This document shows, piece after piece, positions 9,609 through 18,882 of a DNA stretch of 64,000 nucleotides. Source of the DNA: Paenibacillus sp. FSL R7-0273 (GTDB taxonomy: Bacteria; Bacillota; Bacilli; Paenibacillales; Paenibacillaceae); assembly GCF_000758625.1 (NCBI RefSeq), contig NZ_CP009283.1:5842001-5906000 (forward strand). The letters run 5' to 3'. Made by a program: the position numbers and the translations under genes. Below the pieces are notes generated by a model that saw only the letters and a program-made list of their open reading frames with translations, ran no database searches and was not told where the DNA came from. The stretch's first letter is position 1; each line of letters opens with the position of its first letter.

Positions 9609-10775
9609 TTAATCCCGTCCAAACAAATCTCTTGTATATACTTTGTGACTAACATCTTCTAAATCATAAGATAACCGATTCGCTACAATTACATCACATA
9701 GCTCTTTAAATTGTGAAAAATCATTTATTACTCGTGAATTATAGAATTTCTCACCCGAAAAATTGGGCTCATATACAATTACTTCAATACCTTTAGCCTC
9801 AATTCTCTTCATAACACCTTGAATTGCAGACTGTCGAAAATTATCGGAATCAAGCTTCATTGTCAATCGGTAAATGCCTACAATTTTTGGTTTCCTCTGT
9901 AGTATCATGTCAGCAACATGGTCTTTTCTGGTGCGATTAGCATCAACAATAGCGGCAATGATATTGTTAGGAACGTTCTCATAATTAGCCAATAGTTGCT
10001 TCGTGTCCTTCGGAAGACAGTAACCTCCATAACCAAAGGATGGATTATTGTAATGGTTGCCTATACGCGGATCAAGTCCTACACCATCAATGATTTGTTT
10101 GGCATCAAGTCCTCTAACTTCAGCATATGAATCCAGTTCATTAAAAAATGCAACTCTCATTGCTAAGTAAGTATTCGCGAACAGCTTGATTGCTTCAGCT
10201 TCAGTAGAATTAGTAAAGAGCACATCAATATCATCTTTAAATGCACCTTGAACCAACAAGTCAGCAAATACCTTAGCCCTCTCTGACTGTTCCCCTACTA
10301 TTATTCGAGAAGGATACAAATTATCATGAAGTGCTTTTCCTTCCCTTAAGAACTCAGGTGAGAAAATAATATTATCCGTTTTAAACTTTTCTCGAATAGA
10401 TTCTGTATATCCAACAGGAACTGTAGATTTAATGATTACAATTGCATTAGGGTTTATTTCAATGACCTGCTCAATTACCCCTTCTACACTACTGGTATCA
10501 AAATAATTCTTATCTGGATCATAGTTGGTTGGTGTCGAAACAATAATGTATTCGGCCTGTTGAAACGCGCGAACGACATCAGCTGTTGCAGTCAAATTTA
10601 ATTTCTTGCTTGCAAGGAAATGTTCAATATCAGCATCAATAATAGGTGAGATCCGATTATTAATCATCTCCACTTTTTGAGTATCAATGTCTAAAGCCGT
10701 TACTTCATTATGTTGAGCCAATAGGACTGCATTGGATAACCCCACATACCCAGTTCCTGCTATTGCAATTTTCAT
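9609..10775 (-). CDS. ugd: UDP-glucose 6-dehydrogenase
   Basis: A 388-residue nucleotide-sugar dehydrogenase that oxidises UDP-glucose (or a related UDP-sugar) twice to the uronic acid with NAD+. The N-terminus carries [16 protein letters not shown]. The central part has KSTVPVGYT and [10 protein letters not shown]. The catalytic Cys is at residue 253 in [14 protein letters not shown]. The compact length matches E. coli Ugd. ATG 10775 follows GGAGG with a short 4-nt gap; an in-frame GTG four codons upstream overlaps that GGAGG and is rejected. It lies 23 nt after the flippase gene. It implies an acidic sugar in the EPS, assuming UDP-glucose is the substrate. Confidence 0.92.
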   Translation of the reverse strand: MKIAIAGTGYVGLSNAVLLAQHNEVTALDIDTQKVEMINNRISPIIDADIEHFLASKKLNLTATADVVRAFQQAEYIIVSTPTNYDPDKNYFDTSSVEGVIEQVIEINPNAIVIIKSTVPVGYTESIREKFKTDNIIFSPEFLREGKALHDNLYPSRIIVGEQSERAKVFADLLVQGAFKDDIDVLFTNSTEAEAIKLFANTYLAMRVAFFNELDSYAEVRGLDAKQIIDGVGLDPRIGNHYNNPSFGYGGYCLPKDTKQLLANYENVPNNIIAAIVDANRTRKDHVADMILQRKPKIVGIYRLTMKLDSDNFRQSAIQGVMKRIEAKGIEVIVYEPNFSGEKFYNSRVINDFSQFKELCDVIVANRLSYDLEDVSHKVYTRDLFGRD

Positions 10776-10798
10776 AGTTCCTCCCACAACATCGGCTT

Positions 10799-12229
10799 TT
10801 ATTCTGTATTACTCGAACGCAAGCGTGTGTTAATTAGAATCAGCAAATTCGAAAGTTCTTTTCGTTTAATTAGTAGATATACGAAGTAAATTCCTAGATA
10901 TAATATAAATCCCACATAACCAGCAAAGTACCAATTGAATAAAATAAAACAAATACTAACAACAAGCTCGTACACTGTATCTTTGAAAACTTGAATCTTG
11001 ATAAACTTAGCCAGAATAATTTCTGCAAGTATACATCTGAAGGCAAGTAAGATAAATATTGATAAAACAGCCAACAAGAGGTTGGATACAACAAAGATCG
11101 ATACATATGTTGTTAGAACACTAAGTCCTAGTGTAATCCCATTCACGAACAAAATTGTTTTCTCTTTTCGATAGTTCTTTAAGTAAGTATTGATAAGCAT
11201 AGAAATCTTGCTTTCATAAATACATATCGGTAGAATAATAGCCATATATTTTAAGGATTCGCTGTATTTAGGCAACCATTGTGACAAGAGCAGAACTCCA
11301 GGGTAATAGAGAACTAGCAATCCAAACAGTGGGAACATCATCCCATTCCTCAGATGCAAATATAATCTTGGTAATTTCTCCTGCTTTGCCTGCCTTAACA
11401 AAGGGAACATTACAACCCCTACTGAGTTAACCAATAGCAACAATAAATTTGAAATACTTAATGTGAGTGATACCTTACCAAAGGTTGCAATATCCCATTG
11501 ACGTTCAATCCCCCATCGAACCACCCCAATGATAAGAGTACTGGCAATATTGGCAATCATCAATTTTATTCCTATACTAATATTATCCCATGCTTCTCGA
11601 ATACCCTGGCTACAAGAAATGGCTTTACCAATGACAATATCTTTACACAGATACGCAAGCATTAGAAAACTCACGATCTTACTCACCATATCAATTATGA
11701 TAAGTGGTTTATAAGATACGACGTGAAGAACAAGTGCAACAACTGTAAGCAAGAGGTACAATACCCGGTCAATAATATTAAATAGTGCAAACTCCTTGAT
11801 CCGGTTCGTTGCCTCCAGGATATAAAAGAAAAGCGACCTCATGATAAGAAAAAAACCGCTGATTGCTGTAATTATGAGGATATAACGTTTATCTGGGTCT
11901 GCTATGAAACTAAATATAATTCCAAGGAAAGCAAGTGACAAAATAGTCTCCGTTATAGCCATCAGCCAGAACTGAGAGATGAGCACAGCTCTATCCAATT
12001 CTATATATTTAGCGCCCCCGATCTTCAGGTAAATGCCATCGCTCCACCCAAAACCTAAAATTCCTATGTAATTCAAATAAAAAACATAAAGCTGCCAATA
12101 GCTATATTCTGTTACACCTAGTACCTTAGGAACAATTAGTATAAGAAAAATAGAGATTAAGGTGGATAATACTTTAGCATTAACGCTGTAAGTCAAATTT
12201 CGGGTCAATACCTTTAACTTTGAATTCAT
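10799..12229 (-). CDS. Wzx-type polysaccharide flippase
   Basis: A 476-residue polytopic protein with about 12-14 hydrophobic segments and few long soluble loops, matching the polysaccharide transporter (PST/MOP) family that flips undecaprenyl-linked repeat units across the membrane. It begins with a basic residue run, [15 protein letters not shown], then a helix rich in Leu/Ile. Sequence conservation is low, as usual for Wzx. It overlaps the upstream glycosyltransferase by 4 nt (ATGA), showing tight translational coupling. Together with the Wzy-like gene and the Wzz/CpsD pair it makes this a Wzx/Wzy-dependent EPS locus. The call rests on topology plus context. Confidence 0.8.
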   Translation of the reverse strand: MNSKLKVLTRNLTYSVNAKVLSTLISIFLILIVPKVLGVTEYSYWQLYVFYLNYIGILGFGWSDGIYLKIGGAKYIELDRAVLISQFWLMAITETILSLAFLGIIFSFIADPDKRYILIITAISGFFLIMRSLFFYILEATNRIKEFALFNIIDRVLYLLLTVVALVLHVVSYKPLIIIDMVSKIVSFLMLAYLCKDIVIGKAISCSQGIREAWDNISIGIKLMIANIASTLIIGVVRWGIERQWDIATFGKVSLTLSISNLLLLLVNSVGVVMFPLLRQAKQEKLPRLYLHLRNGMMFPLFGLLVLYYPGVLLLSQWLPKYSESLKYMAIILPICIYESKISMLINTYLKNYRKEKTILFVNGITLGLSVLTTYVSIFVVSNLLLAVLSIFILLAFRCILAEIILAKFIKIQVFKDTVYELVVSICFILFNWYFAGYVGFILYLGIYFVYLLIKRKELSNLLILINTRLRSSNTE

Positions 12230-13302
12230 ATTGTCCTCTTAATTTCAGTATTATTGAGTATACTCATAAATTGCGTTTGAGCTTGATAAAGTGAAAAACC
12301 TTTGACATCACTGCTTCCATTATGAGCAATTTCAATTCTTTTGGGGCTATTCTCCAATAAATGCAATAGATTCGCTTCCAACTTATCCAATTCCTTAACT
12401 GGTGACAGTAGAGCATTTCTACCGTTAGTAGCGTATTCATGAACTCCTTGACAATCGGTACTTACTAACGCACAGCCACAAAACATACTCTCGAGGCCAG
12501 TTAAACCATAACCTTCAACCGCACTCGTAACCATATAGATTGCTGATTTATTATATATTTCATGAAGTTTTGACTCGTTAGCATTTCTTGTATAAGTGAT
12601 ATAGTCGGGTAAATCTTTAGGCGGCTCCGGGGAACCAAACAACTCAACAGTCAGATCAGGATACTTTTCCTTAACTTTATGGATAATCTCCAATCCTTCT
12701 TTGCTTCTCTTTCTCTCATCCCGATGATATAACATTGCAATAGAATGAGGGGATCGAGACTCAACAGGGACAGATACATAAAACCGATTGCCATCAATAC
12801 CGTTAGGAATATAAATCGACTCAGTAGAACTATGCACATCGACAATCTGCTTCAACCATTTGGATATTACAATATGTTCCATAGGAAATTTGTATGAATC
12901 ATAAACTTCTTGATCCGTTCTATTCCAGTTTTCAAAATCTTGAATCAAATATAATTTTCTACCTTTGGAAGACTGCAGTGCATTGACTTTAGGAGCAGTA
13001 CCGCAAGCGGTAGCGACAATAAAATCAGCGTCTGGAATTGAATGATTATCTACCGCGAAGACAGGTAATTTCCTTATCTTCTTATCTAAAGGGAACCATC
13101 TAGGCTCCCTTGCGGCAGTAATACGTTTCAACTGAAAAAAAAGGGAGGGTGGTATTCGATATGGATTCTTCCCAGTCCCACAGTCATAGATAATATTCAC
13201 ATCCATCCCATTAATGGAACAATAATTCGCATACTGATATACAATTTTATAACCGCCCGCTATTTTTGCACTGGGAGGCGGTAGGATGAAATTAATGTTC
13301 AT
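12226..13302 (-). CDS. GT-B glycosyltransferase (family 4-like)
   Basis: A 358-residue GT-B fold enzyme. The N-terminal half has the acceptor-side pattern PPPSAKIAGGYKIVYQYA. The C-terminal half has AMLYHRDERKRSKEG and the donor-binding E-x7-E motif within SAVEGYGLTGLESMFCGCALV, followed by GVHEYATNGRNALL. These place it in the GT4 family, perhaps near rhamnosyltransferases of the WsaF type. It overlaps both neighbours by 4 nt (ATGA junctions), so it is cotranslated with the Wzy-like and Wzx-like genes. Donor and linkage are unknown. There is no signal peptide, so it acts on the cytoplasmic face on the lipid-linked repeat unit. Confidence 0.85.
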   Translation of the reverse strand: MNINFILPPPSAKIAGGYKIVYQYANYCSINGMDVNIIYDCGTGKNPYRIPPSLFFQLKRITAAREPRWFPLDKKIRKLPVFAVDNHSIPDADFIVATACGTAPKVNALQSSKGRKLYLIQDFENWNRTDQEVYDSYKFPMEHIVISKWLKQIVDVHSSTESIYIPNGIDGNRFYVSVPVESRSPHSIAMLYHRDERKRSKEGLEIIHKVKEKYPDLTVELFGSPEPPKDLPDYITYTRNANESKLHEIYNKSAIYMVTSAVEGYGLTGLESMFCGCALVSTDCQGVHEYATNGRNALLSPVKELDKLEANLLHLLENSPKRIEIAHNGSSDVKGFSLYQAQTQFMSILNNTEIKRTI

Positions 13303-14561
13303 TTTATCTCCTCATCTAGATTCGACTTCTTTCTCATAACAATGAACAGGTATATGAATGCTAGTGCATAAGAAAGATCTGAGAATTGAAATCTTATCAT
13401 AGAAAGCAGAATTGCCTGAACAAATATCAGATAAATTGCAAGACTCCTGATACTAAAATTACGTTTTAATGCTTTGTATGCAAACGAGCTAATAAGCCCA
13501 AAAAGAATAGAACCAATGAAAACACCAAACAAACCAAAATCAGCATAAAAATACATAAATAAAGAGACACAGAAATTATATGTCACCTCTGGTGCTATAA
13601 ATGCTATAGATTGCCATTGTTCGATATATATATCAGATAATTGAAATAATGAACTATTAACTCCCAATCTTTCAAGTACAGAAAAGACGGGTCTAAATAC
13701 CCCCTGTAGTGAGGTTAATCCATAAGTATGTTGTCCAATTACATTAAACTGCTCAATTCTCTGACTCATATGAGGAACTGTGCCCACAGTATACATATAT
13801 ATAGTTCTAAAAATATCCGATTTACGCAATAATGTAATATACACCATACCAATTACTATAAATAAGGTTATAAGGGTCACATAAATATTGCTGTCTTTTT
13901 TCTTTTTGTTTTTTTTATTATCCTCATACAGCGTTTTTAAAATTATTTTCGTAATAGCAACATCTATTAAATAGTATAAAAGAAATAATCTTGCTCCATT
14001 CGTTAATACAACTCCGAGTATCGTAAATAAAGTTATAAACAAGTACTTTTTGTTCTTGTGTACCAACATATATATCACTGAAATATGCATCATAACATGT
14101 GTAAATGGCAAGGCAAAATAGCTCAGTAATAGATTATTTTGAGATTCCTGAATCTGACCTATCATAATATATCGAATTTCATAGAAATTCGCACCTTCCA
14201 TCAATAGCTTGATAGTTGGTGCGGCTGCACTCCATACGATTATACAGGTGATAATTGTAAACAAATAATAAACTCTATCATTAATCATGTACTGGGAAAT
14301 TTGATTATCTGGTTTTATCAAAGTCCCCACTTTAAGACCGGAGACAAGAAGACATCCAATACCAAAAGAAGCTATTCCTAAACTATAAATAAGAAATACA
14401 TAATCATTAGGCTTAAATAGATCATATAGCTGCAATTTACTCCCTATAACAACTAGGGTCCATAGTCCAGAAAACAAAAACAGGGGATTATATATATTTT
14501 TTTCTTTAATCCAACTAAAGCCCATTAAAAATGTACACAGTAAAATAATTGCTACAAACAC
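13299..14561 (-). CDS. Wzy-like oligosaccharide repeat-unit polymerase
   Basis: A 420-residue membrane protein with about 10-12 hydrophobic helices and one larger extracytoplasmic loop after the mid-protein (around IEQFNVIGQHTYGLTSLQG), the typical Wzy plan. It starts at GTG 14561, whose G is the last base of the upstream stop codon (TAGTG), with AGGGAG 8 nt before. It overlaps the next gene by 4 nt. Base composition is strongly AT-rich. The family has little sequence conservation, so the call depends on topology and on sitting between glycosyltransferases and the flippase. Its role would be block polymerisation of EPS repeats at the outer membrane face. Confidence 0.75.
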   Translation of the reverse strand: MFVAIILLCTFLMGFSWIKEKNIYNPLFLFSGLWTLVVIGSKLQLYDLFKPNDYVFLIYSLGIASFGIGCLLVSGLKVGTLIKPDNQISQYMINDRVYYLFTIITCIIVWSAAAPTIKLLMEGANFYEIRYIMIGQIQESQNNLLLSYFALPFTHVMMHISVIYMLVHKNKKYLFITLFTILGVVLTNGARLFLLYYLIDVAITKIILKTLYEDNKKNKKKKDSNIYVTLITLFIVIGMVYITLLRKSDIFRTIYMYTVGTVPHMSQRIEQFNVIGQHTYGLTSLQGVFRPVFSVLERLGVNSSLFQLSDIYIEQWQSIAFIAPEVTYNFCVSLFMYFYADFGLFGVFIGSILFGLISSFAYKALKRNFSIRSLAIYLIFVQAILLSMIRFQFSDLSYALAFIYLFIVMRKKSNLDEEIK

Positions 14562-15460
14562 TAGGCCAGCTCCCTTGAATTTTCAGGATCATATTTCCCC
14601 ATTTTCCCTTTTTTATAATCACGGTACGCAACTTTTATAGCTTTAAATTTTTCAGTCTTTCTAGATTCACATATTAGAACTAGAGCCAGATGACGGGTAA
14701 TAGTTAAACCTAAATATGCAACTTTTTTAATTCCGTTGAAATTTTCTTTATACTTTTGTACAAGATAAAGTCTATTTCTGAAAATATAATAATGACGGAT
14801 AGGATTATGCCCTGAAAATTTAAATATTCCCCCTTGGGTTTCTCCTAGAAACTGATATAAAATAGCACCACTAATTCTAACTGTTTTAAAACCAAGTTTC
14901 CTTAGCTGTACACAATATTCATAATCAACCCTATCAATAAATAAAAATTCATCGAAGCCACTACTCTGAGAATACACCTCAAGACTTACAACACTTCCTG
15001 AAGTAATAGCCCATGAAATCTCCGAAAAAACAGTACTTGGCTTTGTCTGTACTGTTCTTGCTCTAATCTCACCATTTCCTTTCATATAGTGAATTTCAGG
15101 AGTATATATACCAATATCTTTTGAAGCATGATTTCTAATTTCTTGAAACATTTTTCGAATATCTTCAATTTTAAAAATACTATCTTGATCCAACAACAGT
15201 AAATATTTATACCCATCTTTTTTAGCCAAGTTACATAGTTTATTTAAAGCTACTGCTATTCCGTCATTTTTATTATTTGCAATATAGGTATACTCATCTT
15301 GTTTCAGGTTAATTAAACAAAGGGGATTAGGATTTTCTTCTGTGTTGTCATAAATATATACTCTAGGAACAATTTCCGAGTAATCTTTAACCTTAAGAAC
15401 TTCTTCATCTGTCGGATTGTAAAAAACCACTCCAATAGCAAACTCAACGTAACTATTCAT
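14561..15460 (-). CDS. Family 2 glycosyltransferase (rhamnosyltransferase-like)
   Basis: A 299-residue GT-A enzyme. It opens with IGVVFYNPTDEEV and YIYDNTEENP, and carries the nucleotide-sugar metal motif in LLLLDQDS, typical of the RfbN/RfbF rhamnosyltransferase branch of GT2. Further motifs are SGSVVSLEVYSQSSGFDEFLFIDRVDYEY and HHYIFRNR-like RHYYIFRNRLYL near the C-terminus. It overlaps the upstream gene by 4 nt and shares one base with the downstream Wzy start. A rhamnosyl donor would fit rfbABC in the same operon, but the donor is not proven. It is AT-rich like its neighbours. Confidence 0.82.
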   Translation of the reverse strand: MNSYVEFAIGVVFYNPTDEEVLKVKDYSEIVPRVYIYDNTEENPNPLCLINLKQDEYTYIANNKNDGIAVALNKLCNLAKKDGYKYLLLLDQDSIFKIEDIRKMFQEIRNHASKDIGIYTPEIHYMKGNGEIRARTVQTKPSTVFSEISWAITSGSVVSLEVYSQSSGFDEFLFIDRVDYEYCVQLRKLGFKTVRISGAILYQFLGETQGGIFKFSGHNPIRHYYIFRNRLYLVQKYKENFNGIKKVAYLGLTITRHLALVLICESRKTEKFKAIKVAYRDYKKGKMGKYDPENSRELA

Positions 15461-16383
15461 GTAGAAACTCCTTTAAAACTATTTAGACTTAGCATCTGTT
15501 CAAAGTAAATATCCGGCTTAATCTTACAATCATTATACCAGCGATCTGGGGCAATAATTATTTTATTGGGATTATCTGCTAAATAAGCCCCCCACCATGA
15601 AAATGAACTATTTGAAATCACAAAGTGTTTGCAAGAGTACATTAAACGAAGGCTTTCATAATCCTGAAATCCCTCGATGAAACGCACTGGATATTTGAAA
15701 TTAATTTTTTTTGCTCTGTCAATATCATCCGAAAAAATATAAAATACCGAATCTGGATGTTGTTCGAAAATCTCGTCCATTGCACGAGTAAAATAGTCCT
15801 CATTGCAAATATTAAGTGAAGAAGAATTTCGGTAATCATCACCAAGACGCATACTGACAGCTATTGAGTTAGATTGTGTAATATCATCCAACTCGTTCTG
15901 TTCACGTTCTGATACTGGCTTATTAACCTTCAATTCACTACAAATCTGTTGACTATATTTTTCAAAATACTTTTCGCTCTGAAAATATCCATATACACAT
16001 TTCAGTTTAGATTTACTGGACATGCTTTCATAATAGTATCGATCAAAATTATAATACAAGCCATATTTAGATAATATTTTGAACGGGTAATTTCCATATC
16101 GATCAATTTTTGTTGATATTTTCGCCACTTTATGATAAATATGATATGTTTTTTGTGAAAAACGTAATAAAAAACTCTCTATCTTATTTATTTCAAGGTC
16201 ATTATTAGTTTTAAGAAAGTCATTTATTTTCAAATTCAGCAACGAGTAATTTCTTATTTTATACTTTTCGTAGCCTGTTATATCAAGATAAATATTGTCT
16301 CCATATTCCAAGGCAAGCATTCTTGCATATGCCACCTGAAACATTTGATTTCCCAACCCGCCCATCAATCTAACTAAAATCAT
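15457..16383 (-). CDS. Family 11 (alpha-1,2-fucosyltransferase-like) glycosyltransferase
   Basis: A 308-residue enzyme. The GT11 N-terminal signature is plain: VRLMGGLGNQMFQVAYARML. The donor-site region reads SMRLGDDYR, where the family's usual His before x-R is Ser. It continues with YIFSDDIDRAK and the characteristic SNSSFSWWGAYLADNPNK near the C-terminus. GT11 members use GDP-L-fucose, or sometimes another sugar. No gmd/fcl genes for GDP-fucose are in this window, so the donor must come from elsewhere or differ. It overlaps the downstream GT2 gene by 4 nt. Confidence 0.88.
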   Translation of the reverse strand: MILVRLMGGLGNQMFQVAYARMLALEYGDNIYLDITGYEKYKIRNYSLLNLKINDFLKTNNDLEINKIESFLLRFSQKTYHIYHKVAKISTKIDRYGNYPFKILSKYGLYYNFDRYYYESMSSKSKLKCVYGYFQSEKYFEKYSQQICSELKVNKPVSEREQNELDDITQSNSIAVSMRLGDDYRNSSSLNICNEDYFTRAMDEIFEQHPDSVFYIFSDDIDRAKKINFKYPVRFIEGFQDYESLRLMYSCKHFVISNSSFSWWGAYLADNPNKIIIAPDRWYNDCKIKPDIYFEQMLSLNSFKGVST

Positions 16384-16411
16384 TAGAACCTCCCATTTCC
16401 GCTTCCACCAT

Positions 16412-17314
16412 TCAATTCATTGAATTCATTCGTAATTTTTGGAATATTTCAGAAAAAAAGTATTTGGGAGAGGTAAGAAAAGCCAAGCATAAATTTACTA
16501 TAGACAATTTATACTCCTTGCTCCTTACTCCCACGACAGCCAGAACAGAATAATGTCTGAACTTTACATACTTGATCTGACTGTTATTTAATTTGCTGAA
16601 ATAGTTTTTTTTAAACTCATACAATTCGTTTTCTGCTATTATTTTATTTTTACCAACCGAAATTCTTTCTGCATCATGTATATATTGAATCACATCGGCC
16701 CTTGGCAGATAGCCAATTCGCAGATTTCCCACAATAGCCTTAAGCATAAGCCTAAACTCTTGCCCCATAGTTACATCATCAAAACCCTTTAATTCAATAA
16801 GTTTTTCTCTTTTAAACATATAAGTATCTGTAGGAGTTAAATGATGCATAATATGCTGTTTTAGCAATTCACCGTTGGAAAGATCTGTGACATACTTATG
16901 GTCTCGGTAATCAATTAACTTCCCCGTAATATTACATATTTTCACATTAGTAAAAGAAGCGTCTAAATTATTATCGAGCATATACTGTAATTGGTTTTCG
17001 ATTTTCATCTCTTCATACACATCGTCATCATCTAAGAAAGTTATATAATCACCTGAGGCGACACTGATTCCTTCATTTCTTGCTAGAGCTCCACCCATGT
17101 TAGTAATATTTTTATGATAGATAACTTTTGCTCTTTCTATGTATTCCTTTATTCTATCCTCTGTCTGACTTCTGAAATCGGAAATCGGATCATTATCATC
17201 CACAACAATTATTTCAACATTTTTATATGATTGCTCTAAAACAGAGTCAATTGCTCTTGTTAAGAACTCACTACGCTTATATGTTGGAATAATAACACTA
17301 ACTTTATAATTCAT
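16412..17314 (-). CDS. Family 2 glycosyltransferase
   Basis: A 300-residue GT-A enzyme. It begins MNYKVSVIIPTYKRSEFL, then EIIVVDDND, GGALARNEGISVASGDYITFLDDDD (the DXD-type metal site) and a C-terminal part with MGQEFRLMLKA. Start codon: ATG 17314 has GAGG 9 nt upstream, whereas the more upstream ATG 17323 directly abuts that GAGG and the TTG before it lies inside it. It stands 28 nt upstream of the GT11 gene and 26 nt downstream of the SDR gene. Donor and acceptor are unknown. It very probably adds a sugar to the lipid-linked repeat. Confidence 0.88.
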   Translation of the reverse strand: MNYKVSVIIPTYKRSEFLTRAIDSVLEQSYKNVEIIVVDDNDPISDFRSQTEDRIKEYIERAKVIYHKNITNMGGALARNEGISVASGDYITFLDDDDVYEEMKIENQLQYMLDNNLDASFTNVKICNITGKLIDYRDHKYVTDLSNGELLKQHIMHHLTPTDTYMFKREKLIELKGFDDVTMGQEFRLMLKAIVGNLRIGYLPRADVIQYIHDAERISVGKNKIIAENELYEFKKNYFSKLNNSQIKYVKFRHYSVLAVVGVRSKEYKLSIVNLCLAFLTSPKYFFSEIFQKLRMNSMN

Positions 17315-17340
17315 TTCATCCATCCTCAAAGTTACTTGTA

Positions 17341-18141
17341 TTACTTCTCATATGTTAAATTACCAAACATTTTCCGCACGATATTTACATTTTTGAAAAA
17401 GGTAATTACTATCCAACCCAGTATAGGAGATAAGTGTATATTCTTGCCCTCAGTTGCCGCTAGTTCCTGAATTAACCTGCTAGTATTAGTATATTGTTCA
17501 TCTTGAGGTAAATATAGTCCAGGGTTCTCATTATCAATATAACCCTTCAAATCTTTACATAGTTTAATAATACTAATCATGCTTCTTTCATTTTCAATGC
17601 GAGGAAAGACTGGAATTTTCACAGCAAGTCTCTTTAATCTAGAATAATTTCCAGGGCAGTTATCACCGTAGATCATAGGAGGTCTAACTATTACAACGTT
17701 AAATTTCTTATCATTTAGATTATTCAGTTTTTTTTCCGCTTCTAGCTTACTTATACCATACATAGTTTTGGGAGAAGGAACAGACTTTTTGTTTAATACA
17801 ACTTTCTTTAATAACTCGCCTTCTTCCCCATATACAGCCATTGTACTTAAAAATACAAACTGTTTAACTCCTGCTTTCTTTACTTCCATTGCTATTTCTG
17901 TAGGTAGAATAGCATTTACTTCAAAAAACATTTCTTTCATCTCAGTCTTTTCTTGTTTATGTACTATTCCAGCTACATGCAGTACAACATCATATTTCGA
18001 AAAGTCATGTTTCCTCCACGCCGTTCCATGTACGGAGATTTCTTCAACCTCATATTGCTCAGGCCATTGCTCCAGCCATTTCATAAAGCTTGTACCTACA
18101 TAACTTCCCTTACCGGTGATCAATATCTTTTTCTTGTACAT
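17341..18141 (-). CDS. NAD-dependent sugar epimerase/4-ketoreductase (SDR)
   Basis: A 266-residue extended SDR. The cofactor loop is ITGKGSYVGTSF (a GxGxxxG variant). VVLHVAGIVH, STMAVYG and the YGISK active site follow. The length is short for UDP-hexose epimerases. It lies 2 nt from the initiating sugar transferase, as in WbpV/WbpL-type pairs, where such an SDR reduces UDP-4-keto-6-deoxy-HexNAc. With the 4,6-dehydratase at 20586-22418 upstream, it could complete UDP-QuiNAc or UDP-FucNAc. That assignment is inference. Acting as the missing dTDP-4-keto-rhamnose reductase is a less likely alternative. Confidence 0.8.
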   Translation of the reverse strand: MYKKKILITGKGSYVGTSFMKWLEQWPEQYEVEEISVHGTAWRKHDFSKYDVVLHVAGIVHKQEKTEMKEMFFEVNAILPTEIAMEVKKAGVKQFVFLSTMAVYGEEGELLKKVVLNKKSVPSPKTMYGISKLEAEKKLNNLNDKKFNVVIVRPPMIYGDNCPGNYSRLKRLAVKIPVFPRIENERSMISIIKLCKDLKGYIDNENPGLYLPQDEQYTNTSRLIQELAATEGKNIHLSPILGWIVITFFKNVNIVRKMFGNLTYEK

Positions 18142-18143
18142 AA

Positions 18144-18773
18144 TTACAAAGCAGCTCCTTTGGTGCGTGTTGTTGCTTCCTGCTCGTCGGCCCCTTCTCT
18201 TACACCATCAGACTTAAGCACACTTGTTATGGTCATGAAAAAAACCTTGATATCGAAAAAAAGCGAAAGCTTTGTTACATATTCGCCATCCAGTTTAGCT
18301 TTAACATCGATGGGCAGTTCATCTCTACCGTTAATTTGCGCCCAGCCTGTCAATCCAGGCCTTATATTATTCGCTCCATAAACATCCCGTTCAGCACTCA
18401 AGTCATATTGATTCCATAGAGCTGGTCGTGGACCAATAATACTCATGTCCCCTTTTAGTATATTAATAATCTGAGGCAGCTCATCTAGGCTTGTCTTCCT
18501 CAGGAATTTACCTGCCCTTGTAATAAAGAAATCAGGGTCTTGTAACAGATGCGTTGGCATTTCTGCTGGAGTATCTATACGCATTGTTCTAAACTTGAAT
18601 ATGTAAAACTCTTTTTTATCTTTACCTATTCTTTTTTGCTTAAATAAAACCGGTCCTTTAGAACCTACTTTTATGAAAATAGCAATAATCAAGAAAAAAG
18701 GCCATAACAGGAGAATTCCGATTAGAGCCAGTAGAAAATCAAAGATTGGTTTTACAATGGTATAAGGCTTCAT
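18144..18773 (-). CDS. Undecaprenyl-phosphate sugar-1-phosphate transferase (initiating)
   Basis: A 209-residue monotopic phosphoglycosyl transferase of the short PglC/WcaJ-C-terminal type (PF02397). There is one hydrophobic re-entrant helix at about 12-34. Then come the conserved blocks GPVLFKQKRIGKDKKEFYI, FKFRTM, the catalytic Asp-Glu pair in TSLDELPQIINILKGDMS, IIGPRP and GLTGWAQINGR. It transfers the first sugar-1-phosphate from a UDP-sugar to undecaprenyl phosphate on the cytoplasmic membrane face, starting the EPS repeat. It lies 2 nt from the SDR gene, which suggests that the SDR makes its substrate. Confidence 0.92.
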   Translation of the reverse strand: MKPYTIVKPIFDFLLALIGILLLWPFFLIIAIFIKVGSKGPVLFKQKRIGKDKKEFYIFKFRTMRIDTPAEMPTHLLQDPDFFITRAGKFLRKTSLDELPQIINILKGDMSIIGPRPALWNQYDLSAERDVYGANNIRPGLTGWAQINGRDELPIDVKAKLDGEYVTKLSLFFDIKVFFMTITSVLKSDGVREGADEQEATTRTKGAAL

Positions 18774-18813
18774 AATTTCACCTGATCCTTTTAGTACTAG
18801 TATTTCGAAATAT

Positions 18814-18858
18814 GCACAGCCTCATTCTCGTTATTAGAAATAGAGAGTGAGGTTGTGC
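18814..18858. other. Large intra-operon hairpin
   Basis: Arms 18814-18829 and 18843-18858 form a 16-position stem around a 13-nt loop, in the 109-bp gap between the stalk-domain gene and the sugar transferase. As plus-strand RNA it pairs at all positions with two G-U. As the minus-strand operon transcript it has two A-C mismatches. There is no T-tract. It could be an mRNA processing or attenuation site separating the secreted-protein genes from the sugar genes. Confidence 0.35.
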
Positions 18859-18882
18859 TGTACAAATTAAATAGCAACCTTG

